From: JADKFD01 sp050250665
GTDB taxonomy: Bacteria; Pseudomonadota; Gammaproteobacteria; Xanthomonadales; SZUA-5
Reading direction: 5' to 3'
Length of the DNA stretch: 64,000 nt
NCBI GenBank assembly: GCA_050250665.1
Contig: JBFWOF010000011.1
Location: 58,072 to 122,071 of the forward strand
Shown here: in pieces, positions 1 to 8,544 of the stretch
How positions within the stretch are numbered: position 1 is the first letter of the stretch
How the letters are laid out: each line of letters opens with the position of its first letter
The notes under the pieces: generated by a model
What the model saw: the letters and a program-made list of their open reading frames with translations, nothing else
Database searches by the model: none
Told to the model about the DNA's origin: nothing
Position numbers and translations under genes: made by a program

Positions 1-1
1 C

Positions 2-208
2 CTTCCCATGGCTGGCGACTCGGCTGCGAGTCCTTCCGCGCTGCGCGCCTACCACGAACAGGCGATGGCCACCTGCAAGGCGAGAATCCGCCGCCTGGGA
101 GAGGAGTACCTGGCCTCAGGGCGCACTGATCGGGCACTACGCGAGCAGCGCATCGCGGAAGCCAGGACTTTCGCCGCCCATCACCGCGCACTGTCCAGCC
201 TTGTTTGA
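2..208 (+). CDS. C-terminal end of an unknown protein (5' end outside window)
   Basis: The frame is open to the left edge and ends in TGA at 206-208. An internal ATG at 8 could also be the start. The visible 66-68 residues are charged and helical, rich in Arg, Ala and Glu, with no signal peptide or recognised motif. The next gene lies on the other strand and converges on it. It may be the tail of a cytoplasmic protein or a small protein of its own. Function is not recognised. Confidence 0.4.
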   Translation, partial: LPMAGDSAASPSALRAYHEQAMATCKARIRRLGEEYLASGRTDRALREQRIAEARTFAAHHRALSSLV

Positions 209-254
209 ATCAGCTCGACAGATGCATTTCCTGCCGCAACGCATCCTGCGCGAA

Positions 255-1775
255 CTACCCGGGAGCGCTGAACAGGTCCAGCGAGCGGTAGTACTCGTCC
301 CCGTATTTCAGGAAGTTCCCCGCTTCGCCCTGCAACTCAGGCAGTGTGGCTGACGTTGCCGTGGAGCCGGTGCTGATCTGCAGCACAGCCAGGGCATACG
401 CCGCCAGCGCATCCGCGGTGCTTTCCCCGGCCTGCTGCGCGGCGAGGAAGAGTTGGTCGTGATAGGCGATGGCGATTCCTGCGGAAAGCGCGGGTGAGAC
501 GAGGCCGGAGAGGCGTTCGCCTGCGTGCAGGCGTTCGAGCAAGGCCTGGTTCAGGGCGTGCGCGCGGCTTCGGGTTTCAGCTTGTGGGGTCGCGGCCGGG
601 CCGAGATAGCCTAAGCACAGCATCAGGTCCAGCGTTTCGCGAATGCTGGCCGGGCGGGTGCTTGCGAGCGCGGGCAAAGCCATCAGTGCGGCGACAGTCT
701 GCGGGCCCGTCGAAAGGGATCCGAGCAGCGCGTCGACCACTTCATCGTCCAGGCACAAGGCTTCGATCGGCGTGCGCACACTTCGCGCACAACTGGCTGG
801 AGGGCGTTGCAGGGCGATCAGGGTGGCGTGGTATTCCTGTTCGATCTCGGCCGCGCCCAGCGTGCGCGGGCTGCGCACGAAGACATCGCGGCGCAGGGGC
901 GTTTGCAGGGCGAAATCACGCAGCAATTCGCGCATCCCTGAGTCTGCGGTGGCCTCGATCAGGGCGCGCGATGCGGCGGGCAGCGACCATGCTGGAAAGT
1001 TGGAAAACAGCTTCGCCGAGGCCGCAAACTGCAGGTCGGCGCGGGCCATGTCGTCGGCCACATCGGTGCAGTAGAAAGGTGTCCAGCCGTGCGGAGCGAA
1101 TTCGTGCAGCAGGTAGGCGTCACTGGCGCTCGCAATCTCGCGCAGCGCGGTGCGGGCACCGGGGTTAGTGGCAAAAAAGGCGGCGCCGGCGGCGTCCAGT
1201 TGCCCCAGCAGATCGCGTGCGGCATGGAAACGTTGCAGTGCGCTGCCTTCGGATTGCCGGTGCGCGGCTTCGCGCATCAGGCGTTGCAGCGGTGCCTTGT
1301 TGGCCCAGCCGGGTAAACAGTTGTAGGACAGGTAGACCACGCCACCCGGTTTCAGCAGACGTGCGATCAGCGCGACGATGTGGGCCCGATTCTCTGCATT
1401 GACCCAGGTGTACACGCCATGCAGCACGATGAAATCCATGGGTGGCAGATCGCGATCGTGCAACTGGGCAAAGCTGTCCTGCAGCAGTAACAGATTGCTC
1501 AAGCAGGCCTGGGTCGCAAGCGTCTGCGCGGCCGCCACATGCGCGGGCATGAAGTCGTTACCGAAGAATCGGCCTTGCGGGTGTACGGCGGCCAGCATGT
1601 TGAGGCCCAGGCCCTGACCGAAACCGAGTTCCAGGTAGGTGAAATCCCCATCGATCCTGGGCGCAGCCAGCCCGGCCTGCAGCAGCACCAGGCGCAGATG
1701 CGCGGGCGCCATCTCGGGGAAATGGTTGACGCTGTAGGGAAGCTCGGTGACGTATCCGTCAGTCCAGTCATCCAT
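255..1775 (-). CDS. Class I SAM-dependent methyltransferase with methyltransferase regulatory domain
   Basis: A 506-residue protein. The start is the ATG giving MDDWTDGYVTELPY, which matches how this family begins. A TTG 19 codons upstream is in frame but less likely, and neither has a clear ribosome binding site. Motif I of the Rossmann methyltransferase fold is seen as ELGFGQGLG (about residues 49-57). It is followed by a motif II acidic region (GNDF), a motif IV region (FIVLHGVYTWV) and a post-motif LLKPGGVVYLSYN. The remaining ~280 residues are a helical region of the type called methyltransferase regulatory domain (PF10119). Substrate is unknown; relatives often sit near surface-modification genes. 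The stop is followed by convergent coding, and the 5' side carries repeats. Confidence 0.85.
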   Translation of the reverse strand: MDDWTDGYVTELPYSVNHFPEMAPAHLRLVLLQAGLAAPRIDGDFTYLELGFGQGLGLNMLAAVHPQGRFFGNDFMPAHVAAAQTLATQACLSNLLLLQDSFAQLHDRDLPPMDFIVLHGVYTWVNAENRAHIVALIARLLKPGGVVYLSYNCLPGWANKAPLQRLMREAAHRQSEGSALQRFHAARDLLGQLDAAGAAFFATNPGARTALREIASASDAYLLHEFAPHGWTPFYCTDVADDMARADLQFAASAKLFSNFPAWSLPAASRALIEATADSGMRELLRDFALQTPLRRDVFVRSPRTLGAAEIEQEYHATLIALQRPPASCARSVRTPIEALCLDDEVVDALLGSLSTGPQTVAALMALPALASTRPASIRETLDLMLCLGYLGPAATPQAETRSRAHALNQALLERLHAGERLSGLVSPALSAGIAIAYHDQLFLAAQQAGESTADALAAYALAVLQISTGSTATSATLPELQGEAGNFLKYGDEYYRSLDLFSAPG

Positions 1776-1888
1776 GGCGCTTGTGGTGATGGTGGCTTGG
1801 GGCGGCGATCGTGCCGGGTTGACGCCTGACAAACAACCGGCAGGGCCTTATCTACGCGCCGCGCAGCTCCGCGGTCCGGGCAGCCCGC

Positions 1889-1970
1889 GTAGCCCAGGCA
1901 AGCGTAGCGCACCTGGGTCTGATCCCCGCACGGCAAAGAACCGGGTGCGCCTATGGCTTACCCGGGCTAC
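1889..1970. repeat. REP-like inverted repeat, family A copy 1
   Basis: An 82-bp imperfect palindrome that starts GTAGCCCAGG and ends CCCGGGCTAC, with an inner GCGCACC/GGGTGCGC pair. It is nearly identical to 8359-8440. It lies upstream of the methyltransferase gene. Confidence 0.85.
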
Positions 1971-2040
1971 TTGCTGCGACTCGCAAATCAGGAGCCGTAG
2001 GCGACGCGCAAAAGCCGCGTCGCAGGCAAGCCCAGTAGTC

Positions 2041-2105
2041 GGTGGAATCCACACGATAAAGCCGTGTGGCTACCACCCTAAACGAGAATCCGCCCTGTGC
2101 GGGTT
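2041..2105. repeat. REP-like double hairpin, family B copy 1
   Basis: The first arm is GGTGGAATCCACAC, pairing with GTGTGGC-TACCACC. A second small hairpin of the type AATCCGCC..GCGGGTT follows. Related copies are at 10677, 11520, 11812 and 18019. It lies just past the stop of the secreted Cys-pair protein. Confidence 0.8.
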
Positions 2106-2123
2106 GTGCAGGACAAATTCGCG

Positions 2124-3302
2124 TTACTCAATCGATTCGAACCCGTCAGCGTGAATCTCGATGGGCGGGCACAGCGCCAATCGTGGCGGGCCACCGCTAT
2201 AGTCGATGGTGGCGACCAGAGGCCGACCGTCCAAAGTCAATGAAATTCGCGCAACTGCGCCGCCGCTACCCGCCGTTCCTAACGGGCGAGTGAGCTGCGA
2301 CCCACACGCGGGGCTGTCGCACACCTGGATGCCCCAGGTAAACCCGCTGTAGGCGGTAATTGGTCGATCGCCAGCATCTCTAACCAGCGAATAGTTGAAG
2401 TTCTGTGACAACGGTTGCGTGGTGCTGACCGTGCACTCGCTGTTGCTGCAATTGCGCAGGCGGCTAAAAAAGACGGTGTCGAACCCATTCTCGACCATGA
2501 TCAACCGACCGTCCGCGCGCATCTGCAAGGCGTTAACGGGTGTGTTGGGCGCGACGACCGGCGTCACAAATCGTGGCGATGAGCAATTCTCGTCGTCGCA
2601 GATCATCACTCGCGGGTGGTTAGTGCCAGCGGTCTCTTGAAATTCGTGCGCTACAACCACCTGCCCAGCCGGGCCACGTGAGATGCGCATCGCGGTGTTC
2701 TGACCGCCGCTCAACCCGGTTGCAATTTCCCGGCGGGTTGAACTGGCACACGTCTGGTCATTGCACGTGAACATCACGATGTTCGGCGAATTCTGGATTC
2801 CACCGATCAGTCGTGGTCGCCCGTCTGAACCAAGAAAACCGTCGAACTCGAAGTCATACCCCGTGTGATTGGGCATCGTGCGGCGTGTCGACGAAGTGCA
2901 GTGGCGGTCAGCACAACGAAACAGATCAAGTTTGAAATCCCCCAGAGCAAAAATCAGGGGCCGGCCACCGTCACCGATCATCGTGATCGGATCGCCAGAC
3001 GGTGGATTCGCAAAACTCCCTTGCGACCTCAGCGTACCGGCTCCACATGCGCCGTCAGTGCAGCTGTAGGTCCACAGCTGGTGACCTGCGGCATTGTCGG
3101 CCAACAGGGCTACAAAGGGTCGACGATCCGGGTGCTCGACAGCCGTCATTCCCCACTGCGCGCCAATCCCTTCGGCGACCCCGATGGTCCGAACCTCTAT
3201 CGGGCACGTCGCGGGGTCAAGCGGATCTGCCTTCGCCTGAGACACAGCGAAGGAACACGCGGCGAAGAGAAGCGTCGCGCGAAACATCAACATGCTGAAC
3301 AT
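2124..3302 (-). CDS. Secreted repeat protein with six C-x4-C pairs and DGFE tail
   Basis: A 392-residue protein. The start was chosen because a GGAGG lies 12 nt upstream and the N-terminus is a signal peptide ending near AKA/DP (residue ~26). The open frame runs ~220 bp further upstream, but that part does not look coding. The mature protein carries six C-x4-C pairs at about residues 81/86, 130/135, 180/185, 235/240, 285/290 and 328/333. They are spaced 43-55 residues apart, alternating with DGRPxV/I strands at about 60, 112, 160, 265, 311 and 358. This is the periodicity of a beta-propeller with a disulphide per blade (inference). The C-terminus is IHADGFESIE, a variant of the NGFE tail seen on other exported proteins here. 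Function is unknown; secretion is well supported. Confidence 0.75.
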   Translation of the reverse strand: MFSMLMFRATLLFAACSFAVSQAKADPLDPATCPIEVRTIGVAEGIGAQWGMTAVEHPDRRPFVALLADNAAGHQLWTYSCTDGACGAGTLRSQGSFANPPSGDPITMIGDGGRPLIFALGDFKLDLFRCADRHCTSSTRRTMPNHTGYDFEFDGFLGSDGRPRLIGGIQNSPNIVMFTCNDQTCASSTRREIATGLSGGQNTAMRISRGPAGQVVVAHEFQETAGTNHPRVMICDDENCSSPRFVTPVVAPNTPVNALQMRADGRLIMVENGFDTVFFSRLRNCSNSECTVSTTQPLSQNFNYSLVRDAGDRPITAYSGFTWGIQVCDSPACGSQLTRPLGTAGSGGAVARISLTLDGRPLVATIDYSGGPPRLALCPPIEIHADGFESIE

Positions 3303-3677
3303 CCTTGTTTGGTGCCTCCAGAACTGAGGCTGGTAGTCGCCGCGGACTATTGAATAAGACTGCAAACAATCGCAACTCAAAGGCCTCTTGTCAAGTACCA
3401 GCCTCTTCCAATGACACATGCCCCTGGAAGAAGCAGATCGGCACTTCTGATCAACATGAGTTGACACGCACCGGCCACGGCACACTGGCCGCTGCCGCCA
3501 TCCTGACATGGAGGGACTGATCACCCGCTTGGGAAGGTATCCAGGCGCAGCTAGGGTGGGTGACTGGCGTTCGCCTCAGGCCGCCGCCAGCCGACGAGCC
3601 GTGGCGATGCCGCGTAGCCAGATCTGGCCGATCTCGGGCGCAGGTCATGGGTACAGCATGAGCAACCACCGCGCCCG
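3303..3677. other. Intergenic, no convincing gene
   Basis: No protein with a plausible start or recognisable motif was found. Near 3640-3672 the stretch reading GYSMSNH resembles the HUH region of the RAYT at 14496, so it may be a very decayed transposase fragment. That match is short and weak. Confidence 0.4.
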
Positions 3678-3837
3678 CTAGCAGGCTGTTGAAAAACAGC
3701 CTGCTAGCCCGGCCACGGATGGCCGGGACGACGAAGCAAGCGCGTAAGCGATTGATTTGTCGTGAGGCGGTACGGACCTGCGCCGGACCGCCGACTTGAA
3801 AAACTCCCCGGAAGGGAGTTTTTCAACAAGCTGCTAG
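3678..3837. mobile_element. MITE/REPIN-like element, 160 bp, CTAGCAG termini
   Basis: The ends are inverted: CTAGCAGGCTGTTGAAAAAC on the left and the complement of CTAGCAGCTTGTTGAAAAAC on the right. Inside are three hairpins: 3678-3707 (CTAGCAGGCTGTT..AACAGCCTGCTAG), 3708-3727 (CCCGGCCA..TGGCCGGG) and 3798-3824. No coding capacity, so any movement would need a transposase in trans. Its right-hand CTAG supplies the stop codon of the acyl-CoA dehydrogenase gene. Confidence 0.75.
3798..3824 (-). terminator. Perfect stem-loop after the acyl-CoA dehydrogenase gene
   Basis: GAAAAACTCCC and GGGAGTTTTTC form an 11-bp perfect stem with a 5-nt loop, about 10 nt past the stop on the minus strand. It lacks a long terminal T run outside the stem (the T run is inside the 3' arm), so its terminator strength is uncertain. 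It is part of the MITE-like element. Confidence 0.5.
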
Positions 3838-5531
3838 TCGCGCATCCTGTAAGCGCCCTTCAGTGAATAGACCTGTTCGTTCCAGATACGGTCGAAGCGC
3901 CTGGAATCGGGACCCGGCGATTGAATGATGCGCAGAGTCAGTTCACGCTGGCGGTCGTCATTCGACGGCTTCATGTGGATATTCAGCGCGTATCTTGAAA
4001 AATCGCGCACCATGAAATCGAAGATTTCATCGAGCAGATCGTCGCTGACCGGGAAATGCTGGCGGCTCTCGATGATCAGTTGCCCGTAGGCGACGATGGT
4101 GAGAATTTCTCCAAGCGCCAGCAGATAGTCGACGTCGTTCTTCTGATGCTCATTGGGCGCGGCCTTGACCAGGAAGTCCTTGAACAGCGCGATCTGCTGC
4201 TTGAACAGATTGACATTGCGCAGGTCGACGCTGTCGTAGGCGATGTTGTAGTCGTGGAACTGGATCTTCCCCAGACCCTTGGTCGGGCCCTGGTTGAACA
4301 GGAAGGCGTCATGGCTGGCGTCGTCCCGGCGCGCGACCTCGGGGTACGCATTCGGATTGAAGAAATAGTTGGCCATGAACTTGACGATCAGCGCCATGTT
4401 GACGTGCACCGTACCTTCCAGTTTGGGCAGCATCGGCAACTCGTGCTTGGCGATCTCGAAGAACGGTTCGTTCTCGAAGCCCTTGGCGGCAATGACGTCA
4501 TGCAGCATGTTCATGACCTCCTCGCCCTCGCGGGTGACCTTCATCTTCACCATCGGATTGAACAGCAGATAACGCCGGTCATCCGCGGATGCGCTGCGCA
4601 TGTAGTCATTGGCGCGTTCGGCAAACAGCTTCATCGCCACCAGCTTGCAGTAGCCATCCATCAGCAAGCGCCTGACGTGCGGGAAATCGGTCACATAACG
4701 GCCGTACACGCGCCGATTGGCCGCATGGTCGATGGACTCGTAGAGCGCATGGGTACACAGGCCGATGGCGCACCAGCCCAGGTTGAACTTGCAGACGTTG
4801 ATGGTGTTGAGCATGTCGTCCCAGGCCTTGGGTCCGGTTTCCAGGATCTCGGCACGGGTGATCGGGTAGTCGCGCAGAACGAACTCCGCCACGTAATTCT
4901 GGGCGTTGACGACGTTCTTGATGCATTGGTAACTCGGGTGCTTCGATTCGACGGCAAAGAACACGTATTCGCCGGTGTCGGCCATCTTGCCGAAGGTGGA
5001 CACCAGCGCCGCCTCGTTGCCATTGCCGATGTAATACTTGCTGCCGTTGGCCAGGTATTTGCCATCGCCGATCGGCTGCAAGGCCATTTCGCTGGAATAG
5101 ATGTCGGCCCCGTGTTCCTTCTCGGAAAGTCCGAACGCGAACACGGCGCCGTCCTGCAACAATTTCGCGGTGCGCTGCTTGATGTCTTCGTTGGAACCGC
5201 ACCAGATCGGCACCAGCCCGAGCATGGAGACCTGCCAGGTGTACCAGTAGGTGCATCCGTAGAACGCGCTGATTTCCGAGAACTCGCAGTTGCGGTAGGT
5301 ATCCCAGCGCGAGTCGGCGGCGCCATAGCCGGCTGGCGTCATCAAGGTGGCGAAGACCTGCTGGTCCCTGAGGAAATCAACGTAGTCGTGATTCCACTTG
5401 CGCTCATGCCAGTCGCGCTTGATCTGCTTGAGGCCCTTGCCCTCGAAAAAATTGATGGTCGATTGCATCAGCTGGTCGGTCTTGCTGTCCTGGTACTTGC
5501 GGCTGCGCTGCTTCGGGTTGAACAGGATCAT
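3834..5531 (-). CDS. Acyl-CoA dehydrogenase family protein
   Basis: A 565-residue flavoenzyme expected to oxidise an acyl-CoA with FAD in fatty-acid beta-oxidation. The start ATG has GGAG 8 nt upstream. Seen in order: a helical N-domain, the mid-domain flavin region FAFGLSEKEHGADIYSSEM, then SKYYIGNGNEAALV, and a helical C-domain (NLGWCAIGLCTHALYES; later ANYFFNPNAYPEVARR). It is longer than the ~380 residues of classical short-chain enzymes and resembles the ~560-600-residue group with a C-terminal extension. The catalytic base cannot be assigned with certainty by eye. The stop codon TAG comes from the adjoining MITE-like element, so the last residues (YRMRD) may differ from the ancestral end. 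It appears monocistronic. Confidence 0.88.
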   Translation of the reverse strand: MILFNPKQRSRKYQDSKTDQLMQSTINFFEGKGLKQIKRDWHERKWNHDYVDFLRDQQVFATLMTPAGYGAADSRWDTYRNCEFSEISAFYGCTYWYTWQVSMLGLVPIWCGSNEDIKQRTAKLLQDGAVFAFGLSEKEHGADIYSSEMALQPIGDGKYLANGSKYYIGNGNEAALVSTFGKMADTGEYVFFAVESKHPSYQCIKNVVNAQNYVAEFVLRDYPITRAEILETGPKAWDDMLNTINVCKFNLGWCAIGLCTHALYESIDHAANRRVYGRYVTDFPHVRRLLMDGYCKLVAMKLFAERANDYMRSASADDRRYLLFNPMVKMKVTREGEEVMNMLHDVIAAKGFENEPFFEIAKHELPMLPKLEGTVHVNMALIVKFMANYFFNPNAYPEVARRDDASHDAFLFNQGPTKGLGKIQFHDYNIAYDSVDLRNVNLFKQQIALFKDFLVKAAPNEHQKNDVDYLLALGEILTIVAYGQLIIESRQHFPVSDDLLDEIFDFMVRDFSRYALNIHMKPSNDDRQRELTLRIIQSPGPDSRRFDRIWNEQVYSLKGAYRMRD

Positions 5532-5631
5532 GAGCTTGCTCCAGAAAATCTCGCATGCGAGCGTGCGCCGCGACGTCTGCGGCGACCTTGATCAGAGACA
5601 ACCAGGGAAGCACTGAACAAGCCCGGCCAAT

Positions 5632-5719
5632 CGTCATTACGCGCGCAGCGAAGCAATCCAGACTTATGATTTCAATAGCATTTCTGGATTGCCGCGTCGC
5701 TTCGCTCCTCGCAATGACG
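5632..5719. repeat. Dispersed inverted repeat, family F copy 1
   Basis: CGTCATTAC...GCGAAGCAATCCAG on the left and CTGGATTGC...GCAATGACG on the right, about 88 bp. Relatives are at 25956, 29418, 37009 and 51733. It fills the gap between pdxH and the acyl-CoA dehydrogenase gene. Confidence 0.8.
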
Positions 5720-5737
5720 ACTGGTTCTCCAAGGCCC

Positions 5738-6370
5738 CTAGGGCGCCAGCCGCTCCCGGATCCAGACGCCGGCCTCAAGGCGGTAGCGCAGGCGGTCGTG
5801 CAGGCGGCTCTTGCGGCCTTGCCAGAACTCCCAGCGATCCGGTTGCAGGCGATAACCGCCCCAATGCGGCGGGCGTGGCGGATGCAGGGCGTAGCGCGCA
5901 GCGGCCTTGGCGACATTCGCCAGCAGCACCGCGCGCGAGTGGATGACCTGGCTCTGCGGCGATGCCCAGGCGCCGAGCCGCGAATCCAGCGGTCGCGTGG
6001 CGTAGTAGGCGTCGGATTCCTCTGCGCCGGTCTTGGTCACGCGCCCCTCGATGCGCACCACCCGCTCAAGTTCCAGCCAATGGAATTGCAGGGCGGCGAA
6101 GGGCTGCTGCGCCAGTTCCTGCGCCTTGCGGCTCTCGTAATTCGTGTACCAGACAATGCCGTCGGCGTCATAGCCCTTGATCAGCACCACGCGGGTGGAC
6201 GGCCGGCCATCGGCCCCCACGGTGGCCAGCGTCATCGCGTTGGGCTCAGGCAACTCGGCATGCAGCGCCTGCTCCATCCAATGCGCAAACTGCGCCATCG
6301 GGTCCGCCAGCGACGCCGATTCATCCAGTTGGTCGCGCTCGTAGCTCCTGCGCAGGTCAGCGATGTTCAT
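5738..6370 (-). CDS. pdxH: Pyridoxamine/pyridoxine 5'-phosphate oxidase
   Basis: A 210-residue protein, the usual family length. It is an FMN enzyme that oxidises PNP or PMP to pyridoxal phosphate, the last step of vitamin B6 synthesis and salvage, in the cytoplasm. Diagnostic stretches seen: MNIADLRRSYERDQLDE at the N-terminus, MTLATVGADGRPSTRVVLIKG, the FMN-contacting WYTNYESRKAQEL, RIEGRV, and the C-terminal signature region from WGGYRLQPDRWEFWQG through SRLHDRLRY to the end WIRERLAP. All expected blocks are intact. The start has a modest GGGAC upstream. It appears monocistronic, with repeats on its 3' side. Confidence 0.96.
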   Translation of the reverse strand: MNIADLRRSYERDQLDESASLADPMAQFAHWMEQALHAELPEPNAMTLATVGADGRPSTRVVLIKGYDADGIVWYTNYESRKAQELAQQPFAALQFHWLELERVVRIEGRVTKTGAEESDAYYATRPLDSRLGAWASPQSQVIHSRAVLLANVAKAAARYALHPPRPPHWGGYRLQPDRWEFWQGRKSRLHDRLRYRLEAGVWIRERLAP

Positions 6371-6809
6371 GCGGGTCCCGGGGATCGTGATGGATCAAGG
6401 CCAAGCACATTCTTGGCGCAAGGAACCCGCTGAACAAGTCACTGAGTCTTGATTCCGCTCATGGTTCGACTGGCTCACCACGAACGGAATCCAGGCATGA
6501 CTCGACTGCCGTGGACCTCTCGACGGCGCTTGTGCCCGGGCCGTCGGCGGCCTCACTTGGCCTGCGACGACCTTTCATGAGCGCTTTCAACGCACACGAC
6601 CTGCGCGACCCTGTGGCTGGAAGCACAAACCCCGGGAAAAGCCGGGACGGTAGCGCCGGCGCCCGCGGTGATGGCGCTCGGCGTGGCGCCTATCGCAAAC
6701 GCTGCCCCGTCATTCTGACCCAGATCACAGGCCCGAGCTGGCCCAAGGGATATACGAACCGAGAAGGGGCGCTGTTTGCAGCCTCGGTTGCTTAACCTGG
6801 AGGTGTCAG
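6371..6809. other. Intergenic region between divergent genes
   Basis: About 440 bp between pdxH (minus) and the exported 158-residue protein (plus). It should hold both promoters, but I could not place -35/-10 boxes with confidence. No gene or strong repeat is seen. Confidence 0.5.
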
Positions 6810-7286
6810 ATGCAAAGATCGATCGGCCTTTGGGCCGCATGCCTGCTTTTGCTCGCGCCGGCGGCACTGGCGGCGACGCTCACGATCACGTTGAAAAACG
6901 GCCGCACGGTGACTTACCCGATGAACGAGGTCGAGCGCATCGTCTACGCCGACGACGGTGCAGGCCCTGGGTCGACGTCCCATGCCGAAACCGCCGCTGT
7001 TGCCGCGAACTGGACCGGAACCTGGAAGACCACCGACATCAGCATCGGGCGGATAGCCTTGAGCCAGAGCGGTAACGACCTAAGCGGCGCCTACAATAAC
7101 GGCAATGGCCGGATCACCGGGACCGTCAACGGCGGCACCTTCACCGGGCAGTGGAGCGAAGCCAGAAGTCGGCGGAGCGGCAGCATGACACTGACCCTGC
7201 AGCCCGACGGACGTACCTTGAAGGGTACATGGAGTTTCTCCACCAGCCCCAACACCAAGGCCAGTTTCACGGCGACCCGCGAATGA
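6810..7286 (+). CDS. Exported small beta-rich protein, unknown function
   Basis: A 158-residue protein with a strong ribosome binding site (GGAGGT 7 nt before ATG). The signal peptide is hydrophobic LWAACLLLLAPAALAA, with cleavage likely after ALA-A near residue 21. An early stretch ITLKNGRTVTYPMNEVERIVY resembles a short structural module found in some exported proteins. The remainder (NWTGTWKTTDISIG..., LSGAYNNGNGRITGTV, TFTGQWSEA, TLKGTWSFS) repeats the G-x-W/Y strand pattern typical of a small beta-barrel or lipocalin-like fold. No catalytic motif is recognised. It has no operon partner. Confidence 0.75.
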   Translation: MQRSIGLWAACLLLLAPAALAATLTITLKNGRTVTYPMNEVERIVYADDGAGPGSTSHAETAAVAANWTGTWKTTDISIGRIALSQSGNDLSGAYNNGNGRITGTVNGGTFTGQWSEARSRRSGSMTLTLQPDGRTLKGTWSFSTSPNTKASFTATRE

Positions 7287-7502
7287 GGCTCGGCCGATCC
7301 TCGGCAAAACATGCCTGGGACGGCAGGGATAGAGCTGGAAAGTGGATGCCCCCGATCCCGTCCCGAGCGGGAAACTGGTCGCCTGCGACCCTTTCGCGAT
7401 GACGAGTGCCGGGAACAATCCGCATGTGCGCACCAATTGCTCAAGCGTTGCGCTTCGATGCGATCATTGAATCTCGTCAGGGCCTCACTGAACACCTTTG
7501 AC

Positions 7503-7579
7503 CGTCATTCCCGCGAAAGCGGGAATCCAGTGCTTTCAGGTACTTGCAATTACGTGGATCCCCGCTCTCGGGAATGACG
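7503..7579. repeat. Palindromic repeat CGTCATTCCCGCG...GGAATGACG
   Basis: The left arm is CGTCATTCCCGCGAAAGCGG and the right arm CCCGCTCTCGGGAATGACG, about 77 bp. It is related in its ends to family F. It lies between two exported-protein genes that converge. Confidence 0.7.
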
Positions 7580-7609
7580 ACTTTTCAGTGCCTTCCCCAA
7601 GTGTGGTCA

Positions 7610-8047
7610 TCACTCCGGGTTCAAGGCGTCGATGAACACGACCTTGAACTGCTCGCCATCGGCGTTGTAGATCAGCTCGGAAATGCCATTGTCGATCCCC
7701 GGGACTTGCCTGGCGGCGTTGTAGAACTTCGGCTCCATGGCTCCCATGGAGCCGTCCTCGTACTGGAGATAGATCTCGACGATGGAGTTGTCCAAAACCC
7801 GCGCCGCCCCGTTCACGCAGTAGCGTTCGCCGTCTGCCAGATAGGCCAGGTAGACGTTTTGGTGCATGCCGTCGTCAACGGGGCCTGATCCTCTGGTGTC
7901 GAAGGCTCGTTCCAATCTGGCCAGGCAATCATCCTGCGCGTGTGCCGTGGCGGCCCAGACCAGCAGCAACCAGGATGCACAGCCTCTGATCGTCATGCGG
8001 GCGTTTCTCTGCCACAGGACGATGACCAGCAGCACCAGCTTCTTCAT
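7610..8047 (-). CDS. Small secreted protein, unknown function
   Basis: A 145-residue protein. Two starts are possible. The upstream one at 8047 has a good AGGGA ribosome binding site but gives a long hydrophobic leader broken by WQRNAR. The internal Met18 (7996) gives a cleaner signal peptide, MTIRGCASWLLLVWAATAHA, but has a poor site. The mature part (~105 residues) begins QDDCLARLERAF. It contains two Cys (DDC, YCVNG), which may form a disulphide, and acidic strands such as VEIYLQYEDGS. No family is recognised. It converges with the gene at 6810. Confidence 0.65.
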   Translation of the reverse strand: MKKLVLLVIVLWQRNARMTIRGCASWLLLVWAATAHAQDDCLARLERAFDTRGSGPVDDGMHQNVYLAYLADGERYCVNGAARVLDNSIVEIYLQYEDGSMGAMEPKFYNAARQVPGIDNGISELIYNADGEQFKVVFIDALNPE

Positions 8048-8235
8048 GATGTCTTCCCTCTCCGAAAAAATACCGAATGGGCTGGCGGGCCGGTCGCCGG
8101 CGCGTGGATTGGACGTGATCTTGACCGACTATCCGACGGGCCGGACATCCTATTCAATCCGTTGGACCCATCCCGCCGACACTCGTCTGACTCCTTTACA
8201 AACCCCGCTCCTCGCGCAACGCCATGCGCGGCCGG

Positions 8236-8352
8236 GCGACGAGCACACGCCGGCGGGGTGCCGCCGACCGCGCCGCGTTTATCGGCGCGAATCAGGCGCC
8301 CAGTGTGGTCGACCATCTGCAGGTACTCGACTGCGGTCAACGCCAGCACACA
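8236..8352 (-). pseudogene. C-terminal fragment of a RAYT-type transposase
   Basis: Read on the minus strand, CVLALTAVEYLQMVDHTGRL and IRADKRGAVGGTPP align with CVLQMTQAEYLSLVDYTGRQ and IRADKRGAIEGLPP of the near-complete transposase at 14496. Nothing homologous precedes or follows it, so only ~40 residues survive. Repeat A2 starts within a few bases of its upstream edge, a linkage expected of REP elements and their transposases. Confidence 0.75.
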
Positions 8353-8358
8353 GCCCGC

Positions 8359-8440
8359 GTAGCCCAGGTAAACGTAGCGCACCTGGGTCTGATCCCCGCA
8401 CGGCAAAGACCCGGGTGCGCCTAAGGCTTACCCGGGCTAC
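8359..8440. repeat. REP-like inverted repeat, family A copy 2
   Basis: An 82-bp palindrome nearly identical to 1889-1970 (GTAGCCCAGG...CCCGGGCTAC). It abuts the transposase fragment at 8236-8352. Confidence 0.85.
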
Positions 8441-8544
8441 TTGCTGGCGCGAAGGACCGGCGGAGCGCCGAAGATCCGTCGCAACAGCACTATGCGAAAC
8501 TGTAGATTGTGCCCCTGGTTTACCTGAGCGAGCTTGCCTCAGCG

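Noticed and set aside
2124..3524. Start of the Cys-pair protein at the upstream end of its open frame
   Set aside because: The first 74 codons have no signal or ribosome site, while Met at 3302 has both.
3560..3676. Third RAYT fragment
   Set aside because: Only about seven residues (GYSMSNH) resemble the HUH block; too short to claim as a pseudogene.
4056..5591. Long plus-strand open frame opposite the acyl-CoA dehydrogenase gene
   Set aside because: It is the antisense shadow of a clear enzyme gene in high-GC DNA, its translation has no recognisable motif, and it lacks a start signal.
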